64,000 nt of DNA, from assembly GCA_963281255.1 (NCBI GenBank), contig OY725497.1:3216968-3280967 (forward strand). The letters are read 5' to 3'. Of this stretch, positions 10,686 through 21,227 are shown in pieces. Numbering within the stretch: position 1 is the stretch's first letter; every line of letters starts with the position of its first letter. The notes under the pieces are model-generated. The model was given only the letters and a program-made list of their open reading frames with translations, did no database searches and was not told where the DNA came from. The position numbers and the translations under genes were made by a program. This DNA comes from Aphrocallistes beatrix. Its lineage: Eukaryota; Porifera; Hexactinellida; Sceptrulophora; Aphrocallistidae.

Positions 10686-13600
10686 CTAATAAATATCCGC
10701 TAAACGGGAAAATAATGTGGTTGGATCTTCCAACAATTTAATGGGAGATCCGGATTCAACAATTTGTCCATTCTTCATCACCAAAATCCGATCATGCTGC
10801 ATTACAGTGTGGATACGATGAGCTATTGTAAACACGGTACACTCCACAAACTTGGATTGCAACAGGCGCTGAATCTTGCTGTCAGTGATCGTGTCCACGT
10901 AAGAAGTGGCCTCATCCAACATTAGAATTCTGCTCTGTTTCAGAATGGCTCGAGCTAGACACAGAAGTTGCCTTTCTCCAACACTGAAATTCGATCCTCC
11001 TTCAGATACAGAGAATTCGAGTTGTCCTTCAAGCTTTCCAACCTTCTCACCCAATTGCACTTCCTCTAACACCTGCCAAACCTGATCGTCTCTGAACGAA
11101 GAGAACGGATCCAGTGCGAACCTGAGAGATCCACTGAACAGCACTGGGTCCTGTGGGATAATGGAGATCTGGTTCCTCAACTCGTGGAGACCCAGCTCCC
11201 TCACATCTACACCATCAATACAAATGGAACCGGAAGACAATTCAATCAGTCTGAGAAGGGCATTCTGAAGTGAGGTCTTCCCAGACCCTGTCCTACCCAC
11301 TATGCCTACTTTCTCTCCTCCTCGAACTTGGAAGGATACACCTTTCAAAACGAGAGGGAGTTCTGATAAATATCTCAACTCAACATCTCTGAATTCAACA
11401 TCTCCTCTCGTCACATGGAACTGTGAGGCTCTACTGGAATGTAGAGGAGGTTCTTGAGGTAGATCGATATAGTCAAGCACTCTTTCAACTGATACCATGT
11501 TCATTTCAACTTCTGCGCTCATTCGTAAAGTAAACTGGGTACGATCCAACAAACTGAATACTTGCGACAGGATAAATGCAGACACTATAGGGGAGAGATC
11601 TTCACTCAAAAAAATAAGAATCAATGCCACTAGAAATCCATACACTGAGACAAGTACATCTACTTGAAAAACGAAAAAACGGATGTATGCATAGAAAGTT
11701 CTCCAACACTTCAAATGAGTGTTCTGGTAAGCGAACATTTTCACAATCTGATGCGATTCCAGATTCAAGGAATGGATTGTAGTTAATCCGTGGAGGGTGG
11801 ATGAGAAGTGTGAAATGACGTCACTCTTAGATGCAGACTCGATCCGTTTCAACTGACGAATTGTTCTCACCAACTGGAAACGGTAAATAGTTAGAATAGC
11901 GACTAGCAAGATACAGGGTACCAATGTCAGCCAGTGTGCCATCAGAGCAGCAACGAAAGTGAATATCATATAGAAAATAATTTGAAAACAGTGATAATAA
12001 AATCGAGGCAAAAGATGGTCCATAGTTGAGATATCTTTAGCGAATCTGTTCATGATAGAACCAATCGAGTTGTTGAAGAAGAAGCTGCTTGGAGCTCTCA
12101 ACACACTCCACAACATTCTATTGTGAAGTCTGTGGGAAGCGAATGCGGGAATCCATGAGTAGGTAACTGAGCTAGCAATCAGTAGCAGACTCACGATAGT
12201 GCAAAGTCCAAAGAAAAAGTAGATACGCGTTTCAAAAGAAAGAGACACAAGCGGATTCAGACCACTCACATTACGAGATGGAATACTCAGCATTGAGTAA
12301 GTAGTGCCATTAGTTACATTCGATTGGAATGCATTTGCCACTATCCACCAAACAAGGTAGTAATTCCTCCCCACAATCAGTCCGAAAAAGGCTGCTAAAC
12401 TGAAAAATAGTAATGAGGACATTCCCCAGATATTTCCACCACTCCAAAAATATTGTGCATATACCAGCCAGGAAATCTTATCCAAACGAGTAATATCTTC
12501 CTTAATATTATCATCATTACAATGTATGGGATCTTGATCGGATAACTTGGCTGGAAAGAATTCTGTGTGATTTGAAGTTTCAGAGACAGCTGATAATGCT
12601 TGGTTACACTCATCAGAATTCTCAGAATAATCATGATATGGTGTCAAAGTCGACTCAAATTGTGAGAATTGCTTGAACTCAGGATGATCCATTATAGCTG
12701 AATAACTACCACAGGTAACTAAGTTGCCGTCTTCAAGAAGGAGGATCCTATCCATCCCTCTCACAAACTGGAGCTGGTGAGTGACTAAGATTGTAGTTCT
12801 ACCTGACAGGATTCCTGTGGTGAAGATGGAAAACAGTTTCGATGCTACACCTGCATCCACTGAACTCAGAGGATCGTCTAAGAGATAGACATCCATGTCA
12901 GCATACACTGCTCGAGCGAGACTGATCCGAGCCTTCTGTCCCCCGCTCAGAGTGATGCCTCGATCTCCTACTACAGTCTGGTCTCCTTCTGGCAGTTGGG
13001 ACAGGTCAAGTTCGAGACAACAGGATGAAACCACCCTGTCATACCACGCTTCATCCCACGGTCTCCCGTACGTGATGTTATCTCGTATGCTGGTGGACAC
13101 TATCCATGGTTCTTGAGGAACATAAGCACATGACCCATTCACTTCAAATCCACCCCTGATGATATCCAATTCATTGACTAGACTCAGTAAGAGGGAGGAT
13201 TTGCCTGATCCCACTCTCCCAATCACTGATACTGTGTCTCCATTGTTCATTTCAAACGAAATATCATTAATAAAAGAGTGAGGGTTGAGAGTAGCAGTGA
13301 CTTTACCAGCTGTTAGGCCAGATACTTTGATGCGAGATGCTAGTCTATGTCCTGATAAAGAAGTTGGATCTATACGACCTGGAGTTTGTAAAATTATTTG
13401 CACTCGATTAATGCAAATCTTGAGTTCATTCATTCCTATTATTCCATCATTAAATTGGTAGTATAAATAAGCGTATAAGAACATGTAAGCGGCGAATCCA
13501 AACACTCGACTCGAAGTGAATTCTCCTCCGATAGAAACAAAAATACTTAAACATATCATTAATATGAAAAGCAGAGGAAACGAAATAGAGAGAGAAGAAG

Positions 13601-14534
13601 TTAGGACTTTTATGAAATGGTTTTGGAGAATCAGTAACAACTCATGTCCTTTGATCTTTCTGATAGATTCAGCAACTGCATATTCCCAGGCAAAACATTT
13701 GATCAGACGAATGCCTTCAAAAAATTCTTTCAGATGTTTGTTCCTCTCATCCGACCAATTCAAGGCTCTTTTGTAGACAGCAGATAATAAGTTCCCCAAA
13801 CAAAGTTGTATAAACAGATGTAGAAGAAATAATGGAATGATTAGTGTGGCAGTCCATCCAATCTCTAAGACAGCTAGACCTACCATCACAAGAATGCCAA
13901 TGGGAGATAGGATTATGAAGAAAATAATGTTGAAATATTCGTCAAATTTGAACAGGTCAGAATTAATGATGATTAAAACATTTCCGATTGAAATATTCTG
14001 GACTTGAGACAAAGACATGGTTTGGAGTTTGTGGAAAATCGCGGTTGTTAGGAGATTGCGGTATTTCATGCCGATTACGCTGAATGAATATTCTAATGTG
14101 TGACCCAAAAAACTATAAGCTGCACCACAAAAACAGAGCAAGGAAGCTATTCCTATCAAATGCCAAGTAGTGTAGATGCCATCATCTTCCAGAGCTCGTA
14201 TTAGCCAAATCAGGATGAAGTAGGATGAACATACGAGAGCGAGATAAAGAAAACCAATAAGAGCAAGATATAAAAATGTGAAACGGAAGGTAAGGTAGAG
14301 AGCTAGCCACAATCTAGGAAGTTTTCCAGAAGTTAATCGATATAGTTCGGTATTCCAGTAATGAGAAAAGTGAATGTAGAGTTGTGATGAGTCTAATTCT
14401 GATGGTAAATTCGGAATAATTTTCAGTGTGATTGGAGATCGTTTGAGCCATTCCTTCCAGCCAAATAGTCCTATCCAAAGGAATGTAACAGAGGAGAATG
14501 ACTTATCCCATCTCCAGTTCCAAACATTAGACAT
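10686..14534 (-). CDS. ABCC4/MRP4-like ABC transporter, intact, intronless
   Basis: A 1282-residue frame without introns, from the ATG at 14534. The architecture is that of a short ABCC (MRP) exporter: no TMD0, then TMD1 (about 75-380), NBD1 (about 415-650), an acidic/polar linker, TMD2 (about 715-1000) and NBD2 (about 1040-1280). NBD1 has Walker A GRVGSGKSSLL, signature LSGGQKARISLARAVY and Walker B VYLLDDPLSSVD, with Asp replacing the catalytic Glu as is usual in MRPs. NBD2 has Walker A GRTGSGKTSLQ, signature FSVGERQLLCLARAIL and Walker B ILMLDEATSYVD with Glu present. The family exports organic anions and drug conjugates across the plasma membrane using ATP; the actual substrate is unknown. 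It is the only undamaged copy of at least three here. Its intronless state, in a locus where other genes have introns, suggests descent from a retrocopy, later spread by DNA duplication. Confidence 0.92.
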   Translation of the reverse strand: MSNVWNWRWDKSFSSVTFLWIGLFGWKEWLKRSPITLKIIPNLPSELDSSQLYIHFSHYWNTELYRLTSGKLPRLWLALYLTFRFTFLYLALIGFLYLALVCSSYFILIWLIRALEDDGIYTTWHLIGIASLLCFCGAAYSFLGHTLEYSFSVIGMKYRNLLTTAIFHKLQTMSLSQVQNISIGNVLIIINSDLFKFDEYFNIIFFIILSPIGILVMVGLAVLEIGWTATLIIPLFLLHLFIQLCLGNLLSAVYKRALNWSDERNKHLKEFFEGIRLIKCFAWEYAVAESIRKIKGHELLLILQNHFIKVLTSSLSISFPLLFILMICLSIFVSIGGEFTSSRVFGFAAYMFLYAYLYYQFNDGIIGMNELKICINRVQIILQTPGRIDPTSLSGHRLASRIKVSGLTAGKVTATLNPHSFINDISFEMNNGDTVSVIGRVGSGKSSLLLSLVNELDIIRGGFEVNGSCAYVPQEPWIVSTSIRDNITYGRPWDEAWYDRVVSSCCLELDLSQLPEGDQTVVGDRGITLSGGQKARISLARAVYADMDVYLLDDPLSSVDAGVASKLFSIFTTGILSGRTTILVTHQLQFVRGMDRILLLEDGNLVTCGSYSAIMDHPEFKQFSQFESTLTPYHDYSENSDECNQALSAVSETSNHTEFFPAKLSDQDPIHCNDDNIKEDITRLDKISWLVYAQYFWSGGNIWGMSSLLFFSLAAFFGLIVGRNYYLVWWIVANAFQSNVTNGTTYSMLSIPSRNVSGLNPLVSLSFETRIYFFFGLCTIVSLLLIASSVTYSWIPAFASHRLHNRMLWSVLRAPSSFFFNNSIGSIMNRFAKDISTMDHLLPRFYYHCFQIIFYMIFTFVAALMAHWLTLVPCILLVAILTIYRFQLVRTIRQLKRIESASKSDVISHFSSTLHGLTTIHSLNLESHQIVKMFAYQNTHLKCWRTFYAYIRFFVFQVDVLVSVYGFLVALILIFLSEDLSPIVSAFILSQVFSLLDRTQFTLRMSAEVEMNMVSVERVLDYIDLPQEPPLHSSRASQFHVTRGDVEFRDVELRYLSELPLVLKGVSFQVRGGEKVGIVGRTGSGKTSLQNALLRLIELSSGSICIDGVDVRELGLHELRNQISIIPQDPVLFSGSLRFALDPFSSFRDDQVWQVLEEVQLGEKVGKLEGQLEFSVSEGGSNFSVGERQLLCLARAILKQSRILMLDEATSYVDTITDSKIQRLLQSKFVECTVFTIAHRIHTVMQHDRILVMKNGQIVESGSPIKLLEDPTTLFSRLADIY

Positions 14535-14750
14535 TTCTACTTGAGGAATTTTGTGCTAACTAATGAGGCTTAAAATAGTTGTTGTCCGTTTAACTAATTT
14601 CAATTCTGAACACTAAGATATATGGTGTATTTGTGTTTTGTTAAACACTTGAACGAAATACCCAATGGCTGTGGAGATATCAGTACATACAATACGAAAT
14701 ATCGCCCGGTAGCAATCTGAAACTTATCATATAGAATCGAAATAAGCCTT
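14535..14750 (-). promoter_or_regulatory. Shared 5' flank of ABC copy 2
   Basis: This flank is shared with copy 1 (6437-6650) and with the fourth copy beside the gap (18733-18950). It is the best candidate for the transporter's promoter, by position only. Confidence 0.4.
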
Positions 14751-15279
14751 ACTATTAATAAGTTATATAAAACTCGATTAAAGTGTATATACCACAGCCT
14801 ACGTAACTATAGCCTGTTCACGGTACGAATTTTACCTTACCATGGATTACTTCAAGTATATTTTGTAAACAAACCATAATGTTTGAAATAAATTTGAATA
14901 CGATAAAATGCATAATATAGGAGAAGTATTATTGTTATTTTATATTCTATTGCCTACGATATTTCAAACATTTTCTTCCTACTAGTAATTCCTAATTTAT
15001 TCATCCACACGTACATTTTTCTTAGCAGTAAGCCAAATAGGTGTAGTGTAGCCAACTTCGGCTCCAATTACGACGGCATTTATTACGTTCCAGTGTTTGA
15101 AATGTTGAATCATTGATCCAAGGAGATGCAAGATGAATGGCGAAGGTTTCTCTATAGAGATGATGCGTGGAAATTGGCGAGAGTCTTCATCTGTGCGAGA
15201 CATTTCTGTGACGAGGATATACTACTTCACTTCGATATTCCCTAAGGTGACGGTACAGTGAAGAAAGTTTCCAGAAAAC

Positions 15280-15400
15280 CTGCAGCCGTATTCACAAGAT
15301 CGAACTTAAGTCTTAAGATCGATCTTAAGACCAAACTTAGAGCTATTCACTAAGAATTAAGATCGAACTTAGAAATAACGTTAGGGTTAATATGATTAGA
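15280..15400. repeat. Palindromic TTAAGATCGATCTTAAG cluster
   Basis: Clustered copies of CTTAAGATCGATCTTAAG and GATCGAACTTAAG preceded by GCCGTATTCAC. The same composition occurs at 19478-19598 (duplicate), 21350-21470 and, inverted, 23635-23735. It may be the end of a small TIR element whose ends read GCCGTATTCACTAAG; boundaries are unclear. Confidence 0.45.
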
Positions 15401-15411
15401 ATATAGCATTA

Positions 15412-15960
15412 TCCTTACTATTAAAACTCGATTATTGTTTGTTTGTGTATATATATATATATATATCTCTGTAACGAATTGATTGAAGAAACTGCCAGGC
15501 GTAGAAAGCTGATTTTTGGCATGTGGGAGTCTTTTGGCTATGGGTCCAGTAAGTTCTGAGCTCAGACGAAAATGTCGACTCATCATGGAATTATGACGTC
15601 ACTGTCACATTTTTAAAAGTTAAGCAACACGTTATTTGGGCATAACTCCGCCATTATAGGAGATAGAAGGCTGAAATTTTGATAGAATCTTTATACTAAC
15701 ACGTCTCACATATGATGCAACTATCATCAAAAATTGATGACTCATCTTTGCTATGACCTCATCATTACTCATCAAAATTTTAAAAATTGACAAATTTGGT
15801 GCTTTTTCGTGTGATATCGATTTTAAAACTAAGATGGACATATTTAGAGATGATATATCCCGTTTAATTAACCAATGTCACCTCCAGGCGACCGAAGGGA
15901 GCCTCTGGCGGACACTTTGTGTCCGCCAGCCGCACAGCGCAAGCAAGCGAAGCGCGCTTG
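15412..15960 (+). mobile_element. Non-autonomous Helitron, unit 1 of a tandem array
   Basis: 549 bp. The 5' end is TCCTTACTATTAAAACTCGA preceded by A. The 3' end carries a hairpin (CAAGCG-AAGCG-CGCTTG) finishing in CTTG and is followed immediately by the next unit's TC end. This matches Helitron rules: 5' TC, a subterminal 3' hairpin, a CTNG-like terminus, no TIRs and insertion between A and T. There is no Rep/helicase coding. The core includes a TATATA run, GTAACGAATTGATTGAAGAA and several TGACGTCA-like sites. Confidence 0.8.
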
Positions 15961-16482
15961 TCCTTACTATTAAAACTCAATTATTGTTTGTTTGTGTATG
16001 TGTGTATATATGTAACGAATTGATTGAAGAAACTGTCAGGCACAGAAAGCTGATTTTTGGCATGTGGGAGTCTTTTGGCTATGGCTCCAGTAAGTTCTGA
16101 GCTCAGACGAAAATGTCGACTCATCATGGAATTATGACGTCATTGTCACATTTTTTAAAAGTTAAGCAACACAGTTATTCGGGCATAACTCAGCCATTAT
16201 AGGAGATAGAAGGCTGAAATTTTAATAGAATCTGTATACTAACATATTTCACATATGGTACAACTCTCATCCAAATATGATGACTCATCACTCTGTTATG
16301 ACGTCATCATTACGCATCAAAATTTTAAAAATTGATAATTTTGGTGTTTTTTCGAGTGATATCGATTTTAAATCTAATCTCCCTTATAATTAACCAATGT
16401 CACCTCCAGGCGACCGAAGGGAGCCTCTGGCGGACACTTTGTGTCCGCCGGCCGCACAGCGCAAGCAAGCGAAGCGCGCTTG
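15961..16482 (+). mobile_element. Non-autonomous Helitron, unit 2 of the array
   Basis: 522 bp, directly abutting unit 1 head to tail (CTTG then TCCTTACT, no spacer). It differs from unit 1 by TGTGTGTATATATG in place of the long TA run and lacks the segment with GATGGACATATTTAGAGATG. Nearly identical to unit 3. Confidence 0.8.
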
Positions 16483-17005
16483 TCCTTACTATTAAAACTC
16501 AATTATTGTTTGTTTGTGTATGTGTGTATATATGTAACGAATTGATTGAAGAAACTGTCAGGCACAGAAAGCTGATTTTTGGCATGTGGGAGTCTTTTGG
16601 CTATGGCTCCAGTAAGTTCTGAGCTCAGACGAAAATGTCGACTCATCATGGAATTATGACGTCATTGTCACATTTTTTTAAAAGTTAAGCAACACAGTTA
16701 TTCGGGCATAACTCAGCCATTATAGGAGATAGAAGGCTGAAATTTTAATAGAATCTGTATACTAACATATTTCACATATGGTACAACTCTCATCCAAATA
16801 TGATGACTCATCACTCTGTTATGACGTCATCATTACGCATCAAAATTTTAAAAATTGATAATTTTGGTGTTTTTTCGAGTGATATCGATTTTAAATCTAA
16901 TCTCCCTTATAATTAACCAATGTCACCTCCAGGCGACCGAAGGGAGCCTCCGGCGGACACTTTGTGTCCGCCAGCCGCGCAGCGCAAGCAAGCGAAGCGC
17001 GCTTG
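16483..17005 (+). mobile_element. Non-autonomous Helitron, unit 3 of the array
   Basis: 523 bp, again joined head to tail to the previous unit. Its 3' part has the CCTCCGGCGGACAC variant. It ends at CTTG and is followed by the flank TACTAATAAAATAC, the T expected after a Helitron 3' end. Confidence 0.8.
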
Positions 17006-18111
17006 TACTAATAAAATACAAAACTAGAGTATAATATTAGTAATGGTAAGTAGTTATTTATTATTGATCTAGTGAAAATAAACTATATTTCTTCTTTTTG
17101 AGCAAAATTGAGGCAATTAATGTCAAAATATTAGTAGCAAAGAAGATTGATTAACCCACTCCTGGAAGACATAGCTTCTATCTATGTAGTTGTACCGCCT
17201 GGAATGCCTGGTGAGTCTCTCTTACAATATCTGTGGTGAAATCGTTGTTTTGACTTGATTGAATTCCATTATGAATTCAATGTTTCATGCATGTAATCTA
17301 TAATTATTCTACACTAGTCAATATCAAAGGAAGAGCTATCAAAGAGCTTAAGTTGTATCTCATGCATTCATAATATTATATTAAACAAAACATAAACAAC
17401 AAGTGTCTTTGTATATTGTAACATGAAAACCTCTCTAAAACAAAATATAAACACTGGATATGAGAAGTACAATAAATTGAACTCGAGCGACGTTAAAATT
17501 TCTGCGTCATTTGGTGTTACGAAAATAAATGGTGTCATTAGTGGTTATGGTAAGTCGGCGTCCTCCCACAGAGTGATTTTTTGATCAAAATCTCGAAATA
17601 ATTGCGCGCAAAAGTTATTACCATAAATGTATTCTATATACCTAAGTAAATTAATATTACTATATAAAAGCTTTCCAACGGTGGGAATTCTTGAAATATG
17701 ACACCTAACGTCCGGACGCGTCCGGAACCCTTTGGACGAAAATGACCGTCTTGAAATTTTTGTAACTCCTTGATTTTTCGCTTCTTTTAGGTATACTAAA
17801 TGCTTTCTAATCGAGATATATGTTCATTGCTAACTCTAATTGTCATAAATACGAATATATCGATAATGGAGTATACCCGGTGTGTCATTGTATTTTCTCA
17901 TAAGATTGGAGTTCACTCGACTATTTTTTTGTTAATTGAATTTATGCACTAGTTGTATGCTATCAATCGTGTTAATTATTAATTAAACCGTAGTATTTCA
18001 TGGCATTCTTGAGTAAATTCGAATTGAAATAAGAGTTGTGGTACAGTGTGAGTTGTTACAAAAGTGATTAACTTCATATCTTGTTTCAAAAATATCGTCC
18101 ATAATAGTATA
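17006..18111. repeat. Inverted duplication, left arm
   Basis: 1.1 kb that match, in reverse complement, the right arm 20681-23608 once two insertions in the right arm are removed. Similarity is high with scattered point changes. It is bounded on both sides by Helitron 3' ends (17005 on plus, 18112 on minus). No gene is evident. It includes a GGACGCGTCCGGA palindrome and an ACACTGGATATGAGAAG block used below to define empty sites. Confidence 0.75.
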
Positions 18112-18455
18112 CAAGCGCGCTTCGCTTGCTTGAGCTGCGGGGCTGGCAAACACTTTGTGTCCGCCGGAGGCGCACTTCGGGCGCCTGGATTCACATTGAT
18201 TAATTATTAGGGAGATAGCATCTCTAGATACCTCTGTCCTACTGCTATAATCGATATCGCACAAAAATCACCAAATTTGTCAATTTTAAAATTTAATGCG
18301 TAATGATGACGTCATAACAGAGTAATGAGTCAACATTTTTGGATGATAGTTGTATTACTTGTGAGGTATATTAATATACACATTCTATTAAAATTTCAGC
18401 CTTCTATCCCCTAAAATGGATGAGTTATGATTGAAAAACTAAAATTTCTAATTAT
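18112..18455 (-). mobile_element. Helitron 3' part, minus strand, truncated
   Basis: Starts CAAGCGCGCTTCGCTTGC (the 3' hairpin on minus) preceded by TATA, and continues with the GTGTCCGCCGGAGG block and the core. It breaks off near 18455 at a TA repeat followed by CAGTCGACTCCGCTTAAT, the end of another element that runs into the gap. Confidence 0.7.
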
Positions 18456-18485
18456 TAAAAAGGTGATATATATATATATATATAT

Positions 18486-18526
18486 ATACAGTCGACTCCG
18501 CTTAATAGGGCCACATCGGTCAGAGG
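18486..18526. mobile_element. End of a pogo/mariner-like element at the gap
   Basis: CAGTCGACTCCGCTTAATAG resembles the TIR of the small element at 54547 (CAGTCAACTCCGCTTAATCG) and a fragment at 33461. It is cut by the run of N. Confidence 0.4.
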
Positions 18527-18726
18527 NNNNNNNNNNNNNNNNNNNNNNNNNNNNNNNNNNNNNNNNNNNNNNNNNNNNNNNNNNNNNNNNNNNNNNNNNN
18601 NNNNNNNNNNNNNNNNNNNNNNNNNNNNNNNNNNNNNNNNNNNNNNNNNNNNNNNNNNNNNNNNNNNNNNNNNNNNNNNNNNNNNNNNNNNNNNNNNNNN
18701 NNNNNNNNNNNNNNNNNNNNNNNNNN
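18527..18726. other. Assembly gap (200 N)
   Basis: Exactly 200 unknown bases, which looks like a placeholder rather than a measured length. The right edge begins inside the start codon region of an ABC transporter copy on the minus strand, so the missing sequence probably contains most of a gene of about 3.8 kb, or the gap marks a mis-join. Confidence 0.95.
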
Positions 18727-18950
18727 AGACATTTCTACTTGAGGAATTTTGTGCTAACTAATGAGGCTTAAAATAGTTGTTGTCCGTTTAACTAATTTCA
18801 ATTCTGAACACTAAGATATATGGTGTATTTGTGTTTTGTTAAACACTTGAACGAAATACCCAATGGCTGTGGAGATATCAGTACATACAATACGAAATAT
18901 CGCCCGGTAGCAATCTGAAACTTATCATATAGAATCGAAATAAGCCTTAC
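18727..18950 (-). pseudogene. Start codon and 5' flank of a fourth ABC copy
   Basis: The six bases after the gap (AGACAT) are the complement of ATGTCT, the first two codons of the ABC genes, followed by the same 5' flank as copy 2. The coding body would lie in the gap. I cannot tell whether this copy is intact, truncated, or an assembly duplicate of copy 2. Confidence 0.6.
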
Positions 18951-19609
18951 TATTAATAAGTTATATAAAACTCGATTAAAGTGTATATACCACAGCCTAC
19001 GTAACTATAGCCTGTTCACGGTACGAATTTTACCTTACCATGGATTACTTCAAGTATATTTTGTAAACAAACCATAATGTTTGAAATAAATTTGAATACG
19101 ATAAAATGCATAATATAGGAGAAGTATTATTGTTATTTTATATTCTATTGCCTACGATATTTCAAACATTTTCTTCCTACTAGTAATTCCTAATTTATTC
19201 ATCCACACGTACATTTTTCTTAGCAGTAAGCCAAATAGGTGTAGTGTAGCCAACTTCGGCTCCAATTACGACGGCATTTATTACGTTCCAGTGTTTGAAA
19301 TGTTGAATCATTGATCCAAGGAGATGCAAGATGAATGGCGAAGGTTTCTCTATAGAGATGATGCGTGGAAATTGGCGAGAGTCTTCATCTGTGCGAGACA
19401 TTTCTGTGACGAGGATATACTACTTCACTTCGATATTCCCTAAGGTGACGGTACAGTGAAGAAAGTTTCCAGAAAACCTGCAGCCGTATTCACAAGATCG
19501 AACTTAAGTCTTAAGATCGATCTTAAGACCAAACTTAGAGCTATTCACTAAGAATTAAGATCGAACTTAGAAATAACGTTAGGGTTAATATGATTAGAAT
19601 ATAGCATTA

Positions 19610-20158
19610 TCCTTACTATTAAAACTCGATTATTGTTTGTTTGTGTATATATATATATATATATATCTGTAACGAATTGATTGAAGAAACTGCCAGGCGT
19701 AGAAAGCTGATTTTTGGCATGTGGGAGTCTTTTGGCTATGGGTCCAGTAAGTTCTGAGCTCAGACGAAAATGTCGACTCATCATGGAATTATGACGTCAC
19801 TGTCACATTTTTAAAAGTTAAGCAACACGTTATTTGGGCATAACTCCGCCATTATAGGAGATAGAAGGCTGAAATTTTGATAGAATCTTTATACTAACAC
19901 GTCTCACATATGATGCAACTATCATCAAAAATTGATGACTCATCTTTGCTATGACCTCATCATTACTCATCAAAATTTTAAAAATTGACAAATTTGGTGC
20001 TTTTTCGTGTGATATCGATTTTAAAACTAAGATGGACATATTTAGAGATGATATATCCCGTTTAATTAACCAATGTCACCTCCAGGCGACCGAAGGGAGC
20101 CTCTGGCGGACACTTTGTGTCCGCCAGCCGCACAGCGCAAGCAAGCGAAGCGCGCTTG
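19610..20158 (+). mobile_element. Non-autonomous Helitron, unit 1 (right duplicate)
   Basis: 549 bp, the duplicate of 15412-15960, with the same TC end, hairpin and CTTG terminus. The flank before it (TATAGCATTA) is the same. Confidence 0.8.
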
Positions 20159-20680
20159 TCCTTACTATTAAAACTCAATTATTGTTTGTTTGTGTATGTG
20201 TGTATATATGTAACGAATTGATTGAAGAAACTGTCAGGCACAGAAAGCTGATTTTTGGCATGTGGGAGTCTTTTGGCTATGGCTCCAGTAAGTTCTGAGC
20301 TCAGACGAAAATGTCGACTCATCATGGAATTATGACGTCATTGTCACATTTTTTAAAAGTTAAGCAACACAGTTATTCGGGCATAACTCAGCCATTATAG
20401 GAGATAGAAGGCTGAAATTTTAATAGAATCTGTATACTAACATATTTCACATATGGTACAACTCTCATCCAAATATGATGACTCATCACTCTGTTATGAC
20501 GTCATCATTACGCATCAAAATTTTAAAAATTGATAATTTTGGTGTTTTTTCGAGTGATATCGATTTTAAATCTAATCTCCCTTATAATTAACCAATGTCA
20601 CCTCCAGGCGACCGAAGGGAGCCTCCGGCGGACACTTTGTGTCCGCCAGCCGCGCAGCGCAAGCAAGCGAAGCGCGCTTG
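20159..20680 (+). mobile_element. Non-autonomous Helitron, unit 2 (right duplicate)
   Basis: 522 bp, joined head to tail to the previous unit. Its 3' part has the variant of unit 3 in the left array (CCTCCGG, CGCGCAGC), so it looks like a unit-2/unit-3 recombinant: the two arrays differ by one whole unit. It ends CTTG and is followed by TATACTATTATGG. Confidence 0.8.
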
Positions 20681-21227
20681 TATACTATTATGGACGATAT
20701 TTTTGAAACAAGATATGAAGTTAATCACTTTTGTAACAACTCACACTGTACCACAACTCTTATTTCAATTCGAATTTACTCAAGAATGCCATGAAATACT
20801 ACGGTTTAATTAATAATTAACACGATTGATAGCATACAACTAGTGCATAAATTCAATTAACAAAAAAATAGTCGAGTGAACTCCAATCTTATGAGAAAAT
20901 ACAATGACACACCGGGTATACTCCATTATCGATATATTCGTATTTATGACAATTAGAGTTAGCAATGAACATATATCTCGATTAGAAAGCATTTAGTATA
21001 CCTAAAAGAAGCGAAAAATCAAGGAGTTGCAAAAATTTCAAAACGGTTATTTTTGTCCAAAGGGTTCCGGACGCGTCCGGACGTTAGGTGTCATATTTCA
21101 AGAATTCCCACCGTTGGAAAGCTTTTATATAGTAATATTAATTTACTTAGGTATATAGAATATATTTATGGTAATAACTTTTGCGCGCAATTATTTCGAG
21201 TATTTTGATCAAAAAATCATTCTGTGA

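Larger units (their letters stand above)
14529..16322. repeat. Near-identical direct duplicate, left copy
   Basis: This block recurs at 18727-20520 with a constant offset of 4198 bp and essentially no differences; I noted one base in the AT run near 15468. It starts a few bases inside the ABC coding start and runs through the first Helitron into the second. After about 16322 the left copy has one Helitron unit more than the right. The right copy abuts a gap, so either a very recent duplication or a haplotype/assembly duplication is possible. Confidence 0.85.
18727..20520. repeat. Near-identical direct duplicate, right copy
   Basis: Matches 14529-16322 at an offset of 4198 bp. See the left copy for extent and interpretation. 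Confidence 0.85.

Noticed and set aside
2839-14534. Bacterial or viral origin of the intronless ABC genes
   Set aside because: Domain order and the ABCC-specific NBD motifs (LLDD in NBD1, SVGER in NBD2) are those of animal MRPs, and base composition fits the locus.
15753-16622. Plus-strand frames of 96-115 codons repeated in three places
   Set aside because: They lie in non-coding Helitron units and repeat only because the units repeat; they include TATATA-derived Tyr/Ile runs.
18427-18771. Frame spanning the N run
   Set aside because: Most of its residues are undefined bases from the assembly gap.
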